64,000 bases of DNA. It comes from Paguma larvata. Taxonomy: Eukaryota; Chordata; Mammalia; Carnivora; Viverridae. Positions 37,801 through 52,800 of the stretch are shown here, one piece after another. Below the pieces are notes generated by a model that was given only the letters and a program-made list of their open reading frames with translations, was not told the origin of the DNA and did no database searches. The stretch spans positions 88,961,889-89,025,888 of the forward strand of contig CM057829.1 of assembly GCA_030068075.1 (NCBI GenBank), in the 5' to 3' direction. Both the position numbers and the translations under genes were made by a program. Position 1 is the first letter of the stretch. Every line of letters begins with the position of its first letter.

Positions 37801-40800
37801 CTTTTACAGAGGAAGGGGTAAGGCTCAGAAGTTGAATACCCACCAAGGTCATATAGCTTGTAATGGGCAGTCAGTATTAAACCTAGAAGACCTGGCTCCA
37901 GTCCAGACTTTCAACCACAATGCCACGTTCTAATTACCACATGAATGTGATTTACTTAAAATAACTACTTAAAATAATGAAATCATTGATTTGGCTTAAG
38001 GCTGGCCCTCACTGTTTTAGACTGTGGGCAAAAAACAGGTAAGATTTGAAATAATGAATCATATACTAGACTCACAACTGGGGAACTATGCAGATGATTA
38101 GCAAACCTATTTTGCTTTTAAGTTTATTTATTTATTTTGAGAAGAAAGAGCATGAGGCGGGAGGGGCAGAGAGAGAGAGGGAGAGAGAGAATCCCTAGTA
38201 GGCTCCATGCTGTCAGCATAGGGCCTGATGCAGGGCTTGAACCTATGAACCATGAGATCATGGCCTGAGCCAAATCAAGACTTGTAAGCTTAACAGACTG
38301 ATGCTTACAAGCGCCCCAATTAGCAAACCTATTTATTCTTTAGTATTTTGAGTATTTCTACTTCTACGCCTAAAAATTAAGAATATTGAAAAGTATCTTC
38401 TTTTATAAACTATTGGCACTCGTGATTGAGAATAGCATAGCTCTTGTTGGTTGCCTGTCTTTGATACTGTAACTACTGACTTTTCTCTGTTTATTTCCAT
38501 CCCCATCATATCACATATGGACACTGACTCTTCCATCTTTTCTAGTCAGTATGTTGTCAAGGATTTCAGTTACTGTATGGCAAAGTAAAAAAAAAAAAAC
38601 ATGGGCTCTGAGTTAACTGTCCTGATTTTGAGTTTCTGAGTCCCATTTATTTCATGCTATCAGGCAAATTACTTAATTCTTTCAAGTTTCAGTTTTTACC
38701 TCTGTAAAACTGGGATAACAAGAACCTTTCCAGAATTCATGATTAAATTACATAATATATGCCTCTAATGAACTGTACTCTATAAGTATATCAACTATTA
38801 CTAAGTATAAGATCTTTGCCTCTTTCTTCAGTAAGACATGCATGATATCAACTATGGCAAAATACAATAGCCTCATATCTTGTAGCTGCTCTTAATTACA
38901 CAACTATTCCACGAGGACCAACTAAATTCAAATGTCCAATCTGTGGATAATGTATGCCTGATAGTTAATATTCTTAGGCTAGTAATTTCTCTACTGGTCA
39001 GTCACTAAGAGGTCTGAAGCCTGATGAAAATATAAGGCACTTGGGGTGGGACTTTTGTATCATGAACTCAATCTATTTTGGTTTGATAATAAAACAGATT
39101 TTTGAATTGAAAATGAAGTCACCTGTATATTGAACTCCATTTACTTTCTGATTTTTAACAATCTCCAAGTCCATCTGTAAAGCCTGGTACTAACTTCTTA
39201 ACTATGGGAAGAGGTTGAGAGCTACGTTGAAAGAAAAACCAAATGAATCTAAAGAACTATAATAAAGTGTCATTAGTAGAAACCCCAACAAATCTGAACT
39301 CATGATGATTTTGAATTGTCAGGGTTGCTGCTTGCCACGTTCATCCAGGATATCTGAGTGCTAAATCCCATGGGTCTCGCCTGCTCTTACCTCACTCAAC
39401 TCCTGTTAACATTAAAGTAATTAAGCCCCCCTTCCTTCACAAAACCCTCTCAAACACAGTGTTTTGGGACTTTCCTTATTGGCATCACCTTCACAGTACC
39501 CTTTGCCAGCTCTTCATTTTCTACCCAAGCTCTACCGTGAGTCACTCAAGGCCTGCCCTCTGGTCCTGCACACTCGGTATCAGGGTCTCATGTGCTTACC
39601 TGGGTGTAAAGGATGCTTCTATGCTGATGCTCTCAAATTCACATGTTCATTTCATATCCTCTGTGGGTTTTACCGACTTCCTATATCTAATGGCCTTGAA
39701 AGTCTTGGAAATACAAACTAACATCCAAAATATAACTTTTTTGTTTTGAGTTAATAACTGGGGAGCCATTCTTGATTCTTTTCATTTTCTCAACCTCCAT
39801 TTTTCACTACTCAAAAGTCCAACTGAACTAGGTCACCACCATCATGAATTCCATGCTTAACTTCCACTTCAATCCATTTTCCACCAAGCAGCAACTACTC
39901 TTAAAATGCAAATTGGAGTATGTAATATGCCTAGCTTAAAACATTTTAATGCCTTGGGACACTGCCCCTTTAGATATCTGCTTGGTTTATTTCCTTGCTT
40001 CCTTCAGTTTTCTATTCAAAAATACCCTCATCACAGAGGCGTTCTTTACTCATATCAATGTATAACATTCTACTACCACCCTTAGCATTCCCTATTCCCT
40101 TTAGGCCCTGCTTACTTATTTTTCCATTGGAATTATCACGTTTTGACATATTTGCTTATTATGTATCATCTCCACAAGAATGTGAATTCCATAAGGGTAG
40201 GAAATTTACTCAACACACAGAGGGAGTTCAAGAGATGTTTCTTTAATCAATGAATAAATGACTGCCTTCCCATAGAGCTTAAACTCAAAATCCAAACTCT
40301 CTAGCCATGGGTCTAAGGCCTTACATGAGCTGGCTTCTGCCTATCTGAAAATTAACTTACACCACTCTCCTTCTAACTTATTCTGTTCCAGCTGAACTGA
40401 TCTCACTTCCTTTAACACCCTGTACCTTGTATCTGAAATGCTATTATCTTCTCTCTTAGTGTAGCTAACTTGGCCTTATGCTTTTTTGTTCTCAGCTTAA
40501 ACGTTACCTCCTTAAAGAAGTCTTCTTTAATCATTCTATTTACAGAAGCCCCGCCTCCCCTTATCATATTTCATTTCTCATTTTATGGAAATTCTTATAA
40601 TATTATTTGGTTCATCATGTATGTATTTTAAAATTTCTATCTAGTTGAGCTCCTTGAGGACTGGGATCAGTTGGCTAACATAGCGCTTGGTAAGTTGTGG
40701 ATATTCAATAAATATGTTACATAAATAAACACTTTACAAATTCTGGTAAGAGCTGCCTACTGACTTAAGTTAGAGGATTACTCTTATGGGTATTTTTTGA

Positions 40801-43800
40801 TGTGGGAGACAAAAAATGCTTAACTATGTGATACTAGGTAATCTTGCAATTGAAGCTACTGATCACGAATTAATGCCATCTGATCTCTCTAGCTATACAT
40901 GTGGCTGTGCCTGGTAGCAGTCTTTCATTAGTAGAAATCAAAGGACCAGATGGAAGAATAGCATGAAAGGTAGTTCATGAACACTCCATGTGTATGCCTT
41001 TTCCTTCTATGCTATCCCTAACTTCAACCCACCAAAGCTCCCTGGAGTATTTCTTATGTTAAGTTGACTAAGAAAAAAAAAATACAAATGACAAATGATT
41101 TTGCATAAGATAGAGGTACCATATGAAGTATATGGATATGTGGTTATAGCTCCTTTCGGGGATGAATCTAAAAACAGCTAAGTGTCAAATATTTTCCCTG
41201 TCACTTTACTGCAAAGAGATGATGTGAATTGATGATCCATACTTTGCAGCTACTGGATTAGTCAAAGGGTCAAGAGCATGGCAAGAGCGCTATTGGAGGA
41301 CAGGTGGCAAGAAAGGCACAGGTTTTATGCGGAAGAAATTTTAAAATGGTCCCATAACAGACAACCTGTATCCCAAAAAGACATTTACCAAAACGTTAAC
41401 AGCAGTGTGGGTAATGCTATTAACAGTGAAGTGGGCAAAATGACCACTTCTAAGGATATCAGGCAGTCTTTCTCACAGATCTCCGTGTTTTATTCAATGG
41501 GTTCCTGTACTAAGTGGTGCCACGGTGGAAAAGATGAAAACTATGCATGGGCTAAACGTGGACTTACATTTCCTCAGGTGGACCCAGCTACTGCCACTGC
41601 TCTGTGCCTAATATGCCACCGATGCAAACATCCCATTATAAAGTACCCTGCCCAGGGACCAGATAGCTATCTGGCAGTAGGGAGATTATATTGGACTCTA
41701 TCAGAGGGGCACCTATTTGGGATGATATCTAGAATGGACACTTTGGATTTTGATTCTCTGTTCCAGACTACCAAGTGCTGCCAACAGCCTCAACAGTGGG
41801 ATTACTAAACACTTTACACATCATCTAGCATCTCATATGATAATATTTCTGACTGAGGAACTCGCTTTACAGAGAAAGATTAATACAGTGGATGCCATGG
41901 GATCCACTGGTCTTATTGCATCCCTCATTACTCAGAAAGAGGTGGCTTTATAGATTAATGACTCAGAGTCACAGCTGAGAGACACTGCTTTGTCAAGGTT
42001 AGGGTGCTATCTTATAAAATGAGGTGTATGCTCTGAACTACTAATCATTAAATGGTGCTTTTCTCTCACTGCCAGAACATACAGCTCCAGGAACCAAGCA
42101 GTTAATGTGTGCAAACATCTTGTGTAGTCAACAGCTAATAAACCACTTGGAGAATCTTTGTTTCTCTTCCCTATAATTATAGCTTGGCTAGTTTGGAGGC
42201 TTAATACCCCAAGGGATTTTATCTAAGGATTTACTTAGAAGCTAAAATAGCCACATCTCTCATTCTATGGGATGAGCGATCAAAATGTGGTCACAGTCTG
42301 GTTTAGGTGACCAATCCTGATAAAGAAGTGAGCTGCTATTACACAATAAGGGGAGGGAAAAATTTGGATGGACCTAAGGAAATCTACACTCTCTACTCTC
42401 TGCTTGAAAAATTAATCAAAAACTTTTAAAGCCTTATTTAGTAAGCATATATAAAAATCCAATTTCCAATGTTTCAGGAATGTGGGTTTTGGTTACTCTA
42501 CTGGCCAAAAAGCTTGATTATCTTAGGGGCTGTTTGAAGAAGTGTATAGGTCATGGATGGTAGAGAAAATAAATCACAAACATCTGTTTGGGTCCCTGAT
42601 TAAATATGTTTGGTTCTGTGTTGCAGAAGTAAATGCTGTGGCCTCTACCTTTGCTATATCATATATTTGCTATATATATATTTGCTATACCATATATTTG
42701 CTATATATGATATATATTTGCTATATCATATATTTGCTATATCATATATTTTAATTAACATATTTTACATATTTTAACTAATTTCATTTCTTTTTCCTTT
42801 CTCTACCCTCCACTTTTGAATACAGGGTGTGTTGGTCGTACGTTACTTTATAATTTAGTCCACTGGCCAGAGAATATTTAGGTGAGATTGCAAAAGAACC
42901 AGAGAAGGGACTGGATATAACCAAGAGATCAAGGCCCGATAGAGTCACATGATGAAATTTTCAGTTGTCTGTCTTGGGGAAAGATGAGTGGATTTTGGTT
43001 ACATGAGGGAGAATTGTGTTAGCTGTTAGGAGGAAAACTTTTTAGTTTTATTAAAGTGTGAGGTAATGGAGAGAATGGTGTTGGATGATTTTGGGCAGCT
43101 AAAGGACTGTAAAAGACTACCGACAGACAGCCAGCATTTGAATATCTCGCCCCTGCATAGAAGCCAAAGAGGGGAAGATATTCCCATGCCTGCTGCATGC
43201 TTGAGACTGAAGCTCAGGCGTTCCAATGTTTCTGTCTTGGACTTGTAGGTTGAGAGAATGATGTAAAAGTACAACAATCATTTGATGTTAATGGGGGAAG
43301 CGGTGGTCACCAAACTGAGAATCCAAGTGACGTGGTGGAATATGCCCACACACTTCTGAAATCACCGCAGGAAGTACTCCTGATGATAACGTTGAAAGGA
43401 CACTAGGGGTTTCCTTATGCTGCAGTTTGATTTCATATCAATGACACAGTTGAAGGGGTGTTTCTGCTACCCAATAATGTACTTTGATAATTTACTGGGT
43501 GAAGAAGATAGGTGGATAACTTTTTTTGTTCTTTTTTGCCTTTGCTGACCTAACCTACCTGGTCCTGCTACAGAACACCATCAGGAACCGTCACTAAGCT
43601 TCTAGTCCAGGATGTTATCGCAAGTAACTCTCATAAAGATTAAAGTGTTAAAAAGTCCTCCCAGTTTTTAAAAATGTTTATTTTTGAGATAGGGTGAGTG
43701 GGGGAGGGCCAGAGAGAGAGGAGGAGACACAGAATCTGAAGTAGGTTCTAGGCTCTGAGCTGTGAGCACAGAGCCCAATGTGGGGCTCGAACCCATGAAC

Positions 43801-46800
43801 CGTGAGATCATGACCTGAGCCAAAGTCAAAGGCTTAACTGACCTAAGCCACCCACGCGCCCCAAAAAGTCTTCCTTTTTTAAGGTAATTAGTTAGGGATT
43901 CAAAAACTGAAACACCTGCATTACAGGTTTTTGGTATAATCAGATTGACTCTGCATAGCAATCAGTTGCAAACCCTCTGAAATCTTGATTTTAAAAGTGA
44001 TGGCTTTTAGAAGAAAGACTAAAACAAAGCCTGAACGGTCTTATTATTATAATGTGCTTGGTGAAATGTAATGTCCAAGAATGGTATAATTTCTAGCTGC
44101 TTATTTTAGCAGTGAAAATCTACAAAATAGCAGAAACTATGAAAGTAAATTCTATGGTTTCTAATTAGTCTTGGTGATAAATTTTTGTGCTGATAAAAAA
44201 AATAGAAAACAGAGAAGTAATTCTACACAATGCCTGACCTGCCCAGTTACTAAGGTCTCATACATTAAAATAAAAATAGTAAGTGTACTCTAGTTTGGAA
44301 GAGCACATGAGGTTCACATTTGAGGTTAGAGTCACACACGTGCTAAACGCACAGCCTTATATGACACACACACACACACACACACACTCACTTTGAGCAA
44401 ACATCCCAATATGTGTTCAGTAGGTATGTACTTTGTACCTTGACTTCAAAGAAAAGCCTGCATTTGGAATACTTTTAGGGATAAGACCCAAGAGAGAAAA
44501 TATTGAGCCTAGACAGATGCTGCATATTTTCACCATTTGCATCTTAAGTAATATACCATTTAGAACAACAGGTGACTATTTGGACATACTAACTGAATAA
44601 CACAGGACAAGAAATCTTTTGCCAAGATTACTTTGATCCTAAGTTATCTTAAATATTTCATATACACATACAAGTAACATTAAGGAACTAACGTTAAGGA
44701 AGTAAAGGTGAAACTTGAAAGATAAAATGATAGCTGTTACTCTACTTAAAGGATTCATGTGATACCTTTTACATGAAGCTAATATTGGGGTCTGCTACTT
44801 ATCAGCGAATAAGGTCTATACAAGAACATTTCAAACTATCAGTTAATACACAACTATAATGTATACAGTGTTATCTAACAGGTCCACTGATCTTAAATGA
44901 GTCATGAGAAGTAGAAGGGGAAAACATGCCAGCTGTTGAGACTGGACACTAGTGGGCTAGAAACACTGTTGTGACTATTCTTCAGGCTGCATGGGATCAG
45001 AAACCGGTGATATAGTGGGAGGAAGGAGAAAATGCAACAATTTTGTTACTTATTTCATCTATTTTCCATCATAATTCCAACTAGAAAAACAGTTTTTAAA
45101 AACTAGGAAAGTACAAGAAAGGAAAAATCACTATATATAAATCTATGGAGAGAAGGAAGAATATCTACATTTAGAAGTAGTGGAAGGAATCACAACTATA
45201 TTAACTGATTGTACGGCATAAAATGCAAAAACTTCTACTTGTAAAAAGCTACTAGACAAAAAGACATTCAAGGAATTAGCAAAATTAACTAATAAAAGCA
45301 GATGAAAGATTAATATGTGTGTCTATGTATGTAGTCATAAATATATGTGGGAAAAAGTGGTTTCATACTAAGTTTCAGGTGTGTGTGTATGTTTTAATTT
45401 GGTGAAGCTCTCATACAAATTTATAAGAAAAATGCTGTACTGCAAAAGATAAAACCTCAAAAGAATGAAGACACAAAAAAGAAAAAGAGACAACCAATAG
45501 TAAACAAATCAGTGAAAAAAATTCAGTCACACAAAAATCAAAGTGTACATTAAAATAATTATGAATGTTTTATCTATAACATATCAACAAATTATAACAA
45601 ATGAGGATGTAGTAAAACTGTTACTCTCACACACTACTGCCAATACATGTATCGAAGGTGAGAACATTAATAGGTATATGAGTTTTGGAAAATAATCAAC
45701 AGTGTATATTGAAAGCCACAAAAATATCCATATTATTTGACCCATTAATTTTAAAGTTAGAATGCTATACTGAGGAAATAAGTCTAAATAAAAAAAACAA
45801 CCTATAATAATAAAGATGCATGATTATCTAATTATAGGGGAAAGATACAATGGAATAGCCACATAATAGAATTGTGTAGCCATAAAAAAACTGTAATTGC
45901 TTCAAATTTCACTACTTGGCTAAAGGATAGCAACAGGTTTTAAATTTTTACGCATTTAGTGTTTTCTCAATTTTTGAAAATGGTCATATTGCATATTCTA
46001 AAGGAAGTTAATTTTGCAAAATTGATTATAAGTTCTATGAGGGCAGTGAACACATAAATAGAAAAACAACTATGAATATTACAATGTCTATATCTGATGA
46101 CGTTGAAGGGAAAAGATGGAAATATATATGGAATAAAAATACATCTTTAGCAGGAAAATATTGGAAGAAAATACATGAAAATATTAAAAGTGTTAAGGTG
46201 GCAGTATTATGCATTTCCTGTATTTTTCCCCAAATTTCTGTATTGTTATAATAAATTTTTAGTATAGATTAAAACTACACATCATTAAATATGTAATTTT
46301 CATTAATTATAATACGAACTAATTTGACATGTTTAAGAAGTAGAAATAAAATATACTGCCTACCTCTCTTTCATCCATATTCAACCACTGCTTTGGATCT
46401 TCCTCAGTAGCCAGAAAAGCTATCAATTCCAAAGCAGTAAGGCGAGTTTGACGTCTTGAAGAGACAAATATCAAAACAGGTTTGGCTGGAGAATGGCTTC
46501 TAATTGCTATTGAAAAGTTGTGGAAAATAAGAGTAAGCAAGCCACTTACACCCAAATATGAATATCATTAGGATATCAAATGGATGATACATGAAAGTTA
46601 GTATCACTGATTTAAATAAATTCTTAATTTAGTAATGAATTACCTGAGGTACTACTCAGATCTGACAGCACATTGGAGAAATGACAGGAAAAGAAAGGTA
46701 CCTGAATCTACCTACGGGAGCATATTACCTGGACAGGGGAAGCTGAACTGCGTCAGCTCCCAGTTCTATTCTGAGCTGCTGAGGAAGGTAACACTTAAAA

Positions 46801-49800
46801 AAAGCTGAGACTCTTCGGTAATAACCGTATATGAATAATAAATCTAAGGTTGAGTTTTCTGAGTTGTGCCTCTGCTCACCTAAGCAATGATATTATAGAG
46901 TTAATTGGTCCTGGGGTAGGGGGAGAGAGTCAGGTCCTACCTAATGATGAAAATTCTCTAAGAAAAGCTCCCAAGATTACTTTTATTTTTGTCGTTACCA
47001 GCGAATGGAATAACTAAGAGAGAGTTTGTGAGGCACCTGGGTGGCTCAGTGGGTTAAGCATCAGACTTTGGCTAAGGTCATATTTCACTGCTTGTGAGTT
47101 TGAGCCTCATATTGGGCTCTGGGCTGACAGCTCAGAGCCTGGACCCTGCTTCAGATTATGTTTTCATATCTCTGCCCCTCCCCTGCTCATGCTCTGTCTC
47201 TCTCTCTCTCTCTCAAATATAAATAAAAAAAAAAAACATTAAAAATTTTTTTTAAAAAAGAGAGATTTTGTATCAATAAACTAGTCAGAGATATGTCAAA
47301 TGAAGGTTTTCCTTTTCGCTGAAGTTTCAAGTGGAAAGATAAGAGAATGTAGAAAAGAGCTGAAGAGAATACCATGCCTGAATCTCTGAGTGATGGCATG
47401 TGGAAGGCAGACACACAGATTCAATGAATAGTCTGAAACCTGAGTAATTCGACTGAAAGAAAAAAATTACTTAACGAGCCCCATAAATCATTTGACCTAA
47501 CTAGAAACAAGGCTTCTTTACTCTATATTGGCTCCAAATTACTGATAAGATGGCACAAGTGAAATTTATACCTGTGTCTACACAGATCTCTTAACACAGA
47601 GATATTTAAGTTTCATATAAAAAATTCAACCTTCTGTAATTTCTTGTTTGAAATGTGAGCTGCAGAATTTCTTTTTATAGGCTAAGAAACAAGGATTATA
47701 ATGAAAATGTTGACATGACCTTCACTATATTTATACTCTAAGAGTAAGAAATAAAGCTATCATAAAATCCTGTTTCTAAACTCGAAGAAATATAGTGATA
47801 CACTATAGGTATAATAAATAGTTTATAAGGACAGCTACTGTACTGATATCCTATCTAGAGAAGTGTACGTATTTCAGTTATTTACTATTGGTTTATATAA
47901 CACACATGCTTCATTTTAACCATTGGTATGCAATTGGCTATCCCTTACATAAATATAAGCAATCACGACAATACATACCATGAAGAATAAACTCACTTAT
48001 CTTATTTCTCACTCCCAGTTTATCAGAATATTACAGAATATAAATGGTAATGCTTTGATAAATCGCATTAGAAGTACGATGTTTAAAATACACATATTAG
48101 TACAATATTGGTGTCATTTGTGCACATAATCATGAATGAATCTGTCTCTTTTTTAAACCTCAACATTTAATGGATTTTTGCTGCTGCAAGAACAGGTGTG
48201 GCTGAGCAGCTCACGGCAGATTTATTGTTCATTAGTGATTTTCTACAATGCTTCTGTGGAGGTGTAAATAATCTGAACTGCCAAGATTGGTCTCTAGTTC
48301 ACAATCAATACTTTGCTTCTGTCATCAGGCTAATTACAGCAGCTAAAAAGTCACCTCACAACTGTCATCTCACAATCAACAGCAGTTCACATTAGAGAAT
48401 TTATTTTGGAGGTTATTTTTAATTGATATAATAAATATTCCTTATGCAGCCTAAACAAAACATGTTTCAATAAAATAGGAGTGTTATTCTTAAATCTTTC
48501 CTGCTTGCCTAATTTGTTAGAAAAAGAAAACCAAAAAATGAAACAAAACACAAAAACAGAGGCAGTGTAAAAAAAAGTATTGAAATTGGTGAGTTTTAGG
48601 GTGTCTGGTAAAAATTTTACACTTTTTTTTTAATTTTTTGACATTTTTATTTATTTTTAAGAGACATAGAGACAGAGTGTGAGCAGGGTAAGGGCAGAGA
48701 GAGAGGGAGACACAGAATCTGAAGCAGGCTCCAGGCTCTGAGCCGTCAGCACAGAGCCCGACGTGGGGCTCGAACTCACAAACCATGAGATCATGACCTG
48801 AGCTGAAGTCGGCCGCTTAACTGACTGAGCCACCCAGGTGCCCCAAAAATTTTACACTTTTTTTTTTACACTTACGGTTCCTGTTTATCATTTGTTTAAG
48901 CTACTACCATAAGAAAATAACTTAATAGATTAAGAATGGCTTACTTTTTAAGAATACGTTTTTTCTACTACCAAGACAGTATCATCTACATAATCTCTCT
49001 AATTTTCAACAGTTAATTCAACATACATTTTCTTTCCTTAATGACTGAGGTAAATTGTTTTACATGTTTGTTTAAGTTGGAGCAGTACTGCCATTTCAAA
49101 GAAACCCAAATTATCTGGAATGCATTTAATGCTACCATACAAATTCTCCAAGGATCTGAAGCTTACCTTGAAATGTAGGCTTATTCATACTAGCCATACG
49201 AGGACAGTAGTGTTGACCTGGGAAGCCCTGTATGTGAACTTCCAGTGGAACTGGACGTACTGATGGTCGGAAATTGAACAAACCCATCTAGAGTAAAAAC
49301 GAGAAAGAAATCATTTTCCGTTTTCCAAGTTAAGTTTGTCATACTGCCTCATTAATACGACCACCTAAGCCCCACTATTAAATGCCTATTTACCAATCTT
49401 CCACATACCTGATGAATGTTGAGCCAGTCGGCGAGGTCTCTGGCATTAGCTAATGCAGTAGATAGTCCAACTATTCTAACAGGCTTTTCTGTGTGCGAGG
49501 AGATGAAATTTGTTCGAGATACAATGACTTCTAGAACAGGGCCTCTTTCCTCCCCTGGGAAATAGAAATTATACATGTTAATCATTTAATGAGTCCTGAT
49601 GCTGGCTGCTGCAAGCATGAGAGTCAAAATGTGTACACTGGCATCAGATACAGTGGTACCCACCAAGCAGATGGATCTCATCTATGATGAGAATAGTGAC
49701 TTGCTTCACATAGTTCCTATTCTGCCAGCTTCTACTGACTCCATCCCACTTCTCTGGTGTAGTGACGATAAGGTCAGCCTTAGCAATGGATTTCATATCA

Positions 49801-52800
49801 GGAGTCACATCCCCGGTTAGCTCGATAACTCTGGAAAGGAAGAAAAATGATCTTTTTCTCAGAAAACACACGACCTTGGAAAGGTGAAAATTTATCTTTC
49901 GATATAAAATTTTATAATGCTTAATACGACTTTATCTCCCTTTGATTTCTGAAATTTTCTGAGTTGAGTCCAAAATATGTGTTTTAAGAACTGAAACAGA
50001 ACACTGATAATCTAACTTTTATGCAGATATGCAAAGGTGTCAAGCTTTGCTATGATTATGTTTACAAAGTCTCTGTTCTATATGCTTTTATAGAGTTGAA
50101 CTCATACTTCCTTCTCCATATGTTGGAAAAAACACCTTTGTAATGAGGGAAAGTGTTAACTTATTAAGACATAAAGAGGCATTCATTAAGAATATAATTA
50201 TGTGTAAGCTTCAATTCTGTTTTTAGACTAAAAATTTCTATAGATATTATAGGTAAATTCAAGCATACTGGGACATAAACAAGATATGCTGGGCAGATAT
50301 GTGCCACCTCATTCTAAGAGACCTGAGTTTTAGAGTGAGACATAGGGAAATCAGAAGGCCAACTGTAAATTTTAGGTAATCGCCAAATAATTCTTATATC
50401 TGACTTAATCCTCAAAAAAACAAAAAGGGCAAGATTAGTTCCCCAAGTACAGTGTTCCCAAAGCTTTTGCTTATTTTAATCATTTTTTATTTTTATATTT
50501 TATTTTTTTGAATATGTAATATATTCATATGGTTCAAAGAATTGGCGGTGAGCAGTCTGTGTAGCATGTCTATCTTCCAATCACCTGGTCCTTGTTCTAA
50601 AGCAACAACATACATTCTTTACCACTTTTTAAAAAAGGAAAAGATTGGATACTTTACTTAAAAACATTTTCCACAATATCTCTGGAGATCATTCCTTCGG
50701 TATATAAAAAGTTCATTCTTTATAGAATGATACAATATTTTGCATTGTGTAAATGTAGTATAATTTATTGAGTCATGGTCAACTGGACACTCAGGTTACC
50801 TGCAATTTGCTAGTAAAAACAATACCACAATGAATAACTTTGTGCAATACTAAAATATTAGTCATTTAAAGACTTTTCTTTTAAAGAACTAGTAAGTTCT
50901 TTAATGAATTTCTATTTTTCGGTAAATGCCCTCTATGTGGTTTCTGGGACTTACTCTGAATGATATGAAGGGAAAATAAAGAGATAAAATTTATTTTTCA
51001 TTAGTTTTAGAATTTAAAAATTTTGAGAAAATGATCTTGTCAAATATTCATATTAAATAATTAAAGGACTTTCATTTTTTGATATTAAAACAATGGGAAT
51101 AGTGGTAACATTTTAACAGTAGTTACAATACCCTTAAATAAAAGACTATGAAAATCACTGTAAAAGCATTCAACACTTTGTGAAAATCTTTTATTTGTTC
51201 ATCCTTTTAGATTACTTAAAACGTATCTTCTGAAAAAGCAAGAACTTACTTTTTACCAAGTTTTTCTTCTATTCTAACTTTCCAATCATCCATTCTTTCG
51301 CGTACAAGCGCTTTTAAGGGTGCAATGTATACTGCCTGAAAATGGAGGGGAAGGTAAAAAAAATCTCATCAAAATAGTAACATCATTTTCAAATAAAGGT
51401 AAACTCCGTAAAATTTATCCACATAAGACAGGGCAGTTTAAAAATGTATCTTATATTACTGAAAAGCTTAAAATTTAAAATTAATGGGAAAAGTTATTAA
51501 CTTGCACAATTTACCCTCATCCAAATTAAGACAGAAACATATCATCGAATACTGACTAGAAAATGTTAAATATTTTTTAAAAATCACTAAAGGTATTTTA
51601 AGTATTTTGTATTCTGATGAAAGTTTTTTCTGGTATTACGATCAAGATTCTAACTCCTCGATGAAAAAAGTTACTACTTTTGAAATTCTAAAAAATAATC
51701 TGGTTGTTTAAATTTTAATGCATATTTTATGGAAGATGCTAGTCACATATTTTAGGTATTCTACCTTTTCTTAATAACAATAATAATTGGTCTTGAATAA
51801 TCCCAAACTTACAAACAGATTGTTCAGTGAAAATATATTTTCGCCTTATAAAATGTTTCAAATTTATAGGAGAGCTCTACTGTTGTATTAGCAGATCTCG
51901 TAATGGATCAAAAACCACAAAACAGACTGAGAAGTAGGAAAACCTCAAGCTAAGCAGAGAAGAAAAGTCACTACTTGAAAATCACCGTAAAAGGAAGTTA
52001 ACACATTTCTAAAATAAAAAATGATGAGGAAAACACCATATAATTCCAATCACAATGTATGAATTAGCTTTCTTGAAAACTATGTACCTCTAAACTATGC
52101 GTATGTACTTCACATTTCAAGAAAGTATAAAATCAATACTTATTTGACTTGCCACATTATTTTACATTAATAATATCGCATTTGCAGAAATGTGGAATAA
52201 AACTGTCTCTGTATTTCTTGTGTAAATTAAACTGTGTTTGTTGAAAGATTAGCATTTCTTTTATAGCAAAAAGATTTGATTAAAAGTTATTATTTATCTT
52301 AAAATATGGCTATGAATCAGGTATTTTACAGTGAGAAAAAGATATGTGGAAACTAACATGTACATTAGAATTCTAACTAGAGAACTCCAAAGTTTAAGGT
52401 AAGTTTTCTTCTTGCCTGTTATTCTAATACTGATCTGGTCCCCTGCTGCCCCCACCCCAACTCCTGCTCAGAAAAGTCACTAAGAGAGTGCTTGTGTCCT
52501 GCTATGTATTTAGGACTGGCTACTTTACAGATTATGAACTGCGTTTCTAAACTAATTTAAGTATGCGACTCTTTCAAACAGACCTTTGAAGTAGGATACT
52601 TATTGAAGACTCTGAAAATGGCTAATTCAGCAGCAACAGTCTTTCCTGATCCAGTGGGTGCTCCAAGGAGGACATTACAGTCGGTGTGGTACAGGGTATG
52701 AAATATCTGTGTCTGCACAGGGTTAAAGTGGCTAAAGTTGTACAGCGCTTCATATGCTTCACATCCCAGAGCTGTGACTGGTAAAGGCTGAAGATCCAGT

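Noticed and set aside
40736..41229. Extension of the retroviral remnant upstream of 41230
   Set aside because: Some fragments look faintly pol-like, but no continuous frame or clear motif supports including them.
49599..49820. Plus-strand open frame at 49599-49820
   Set aside because: It is the complementary shadow of ASCC3 exon 7.
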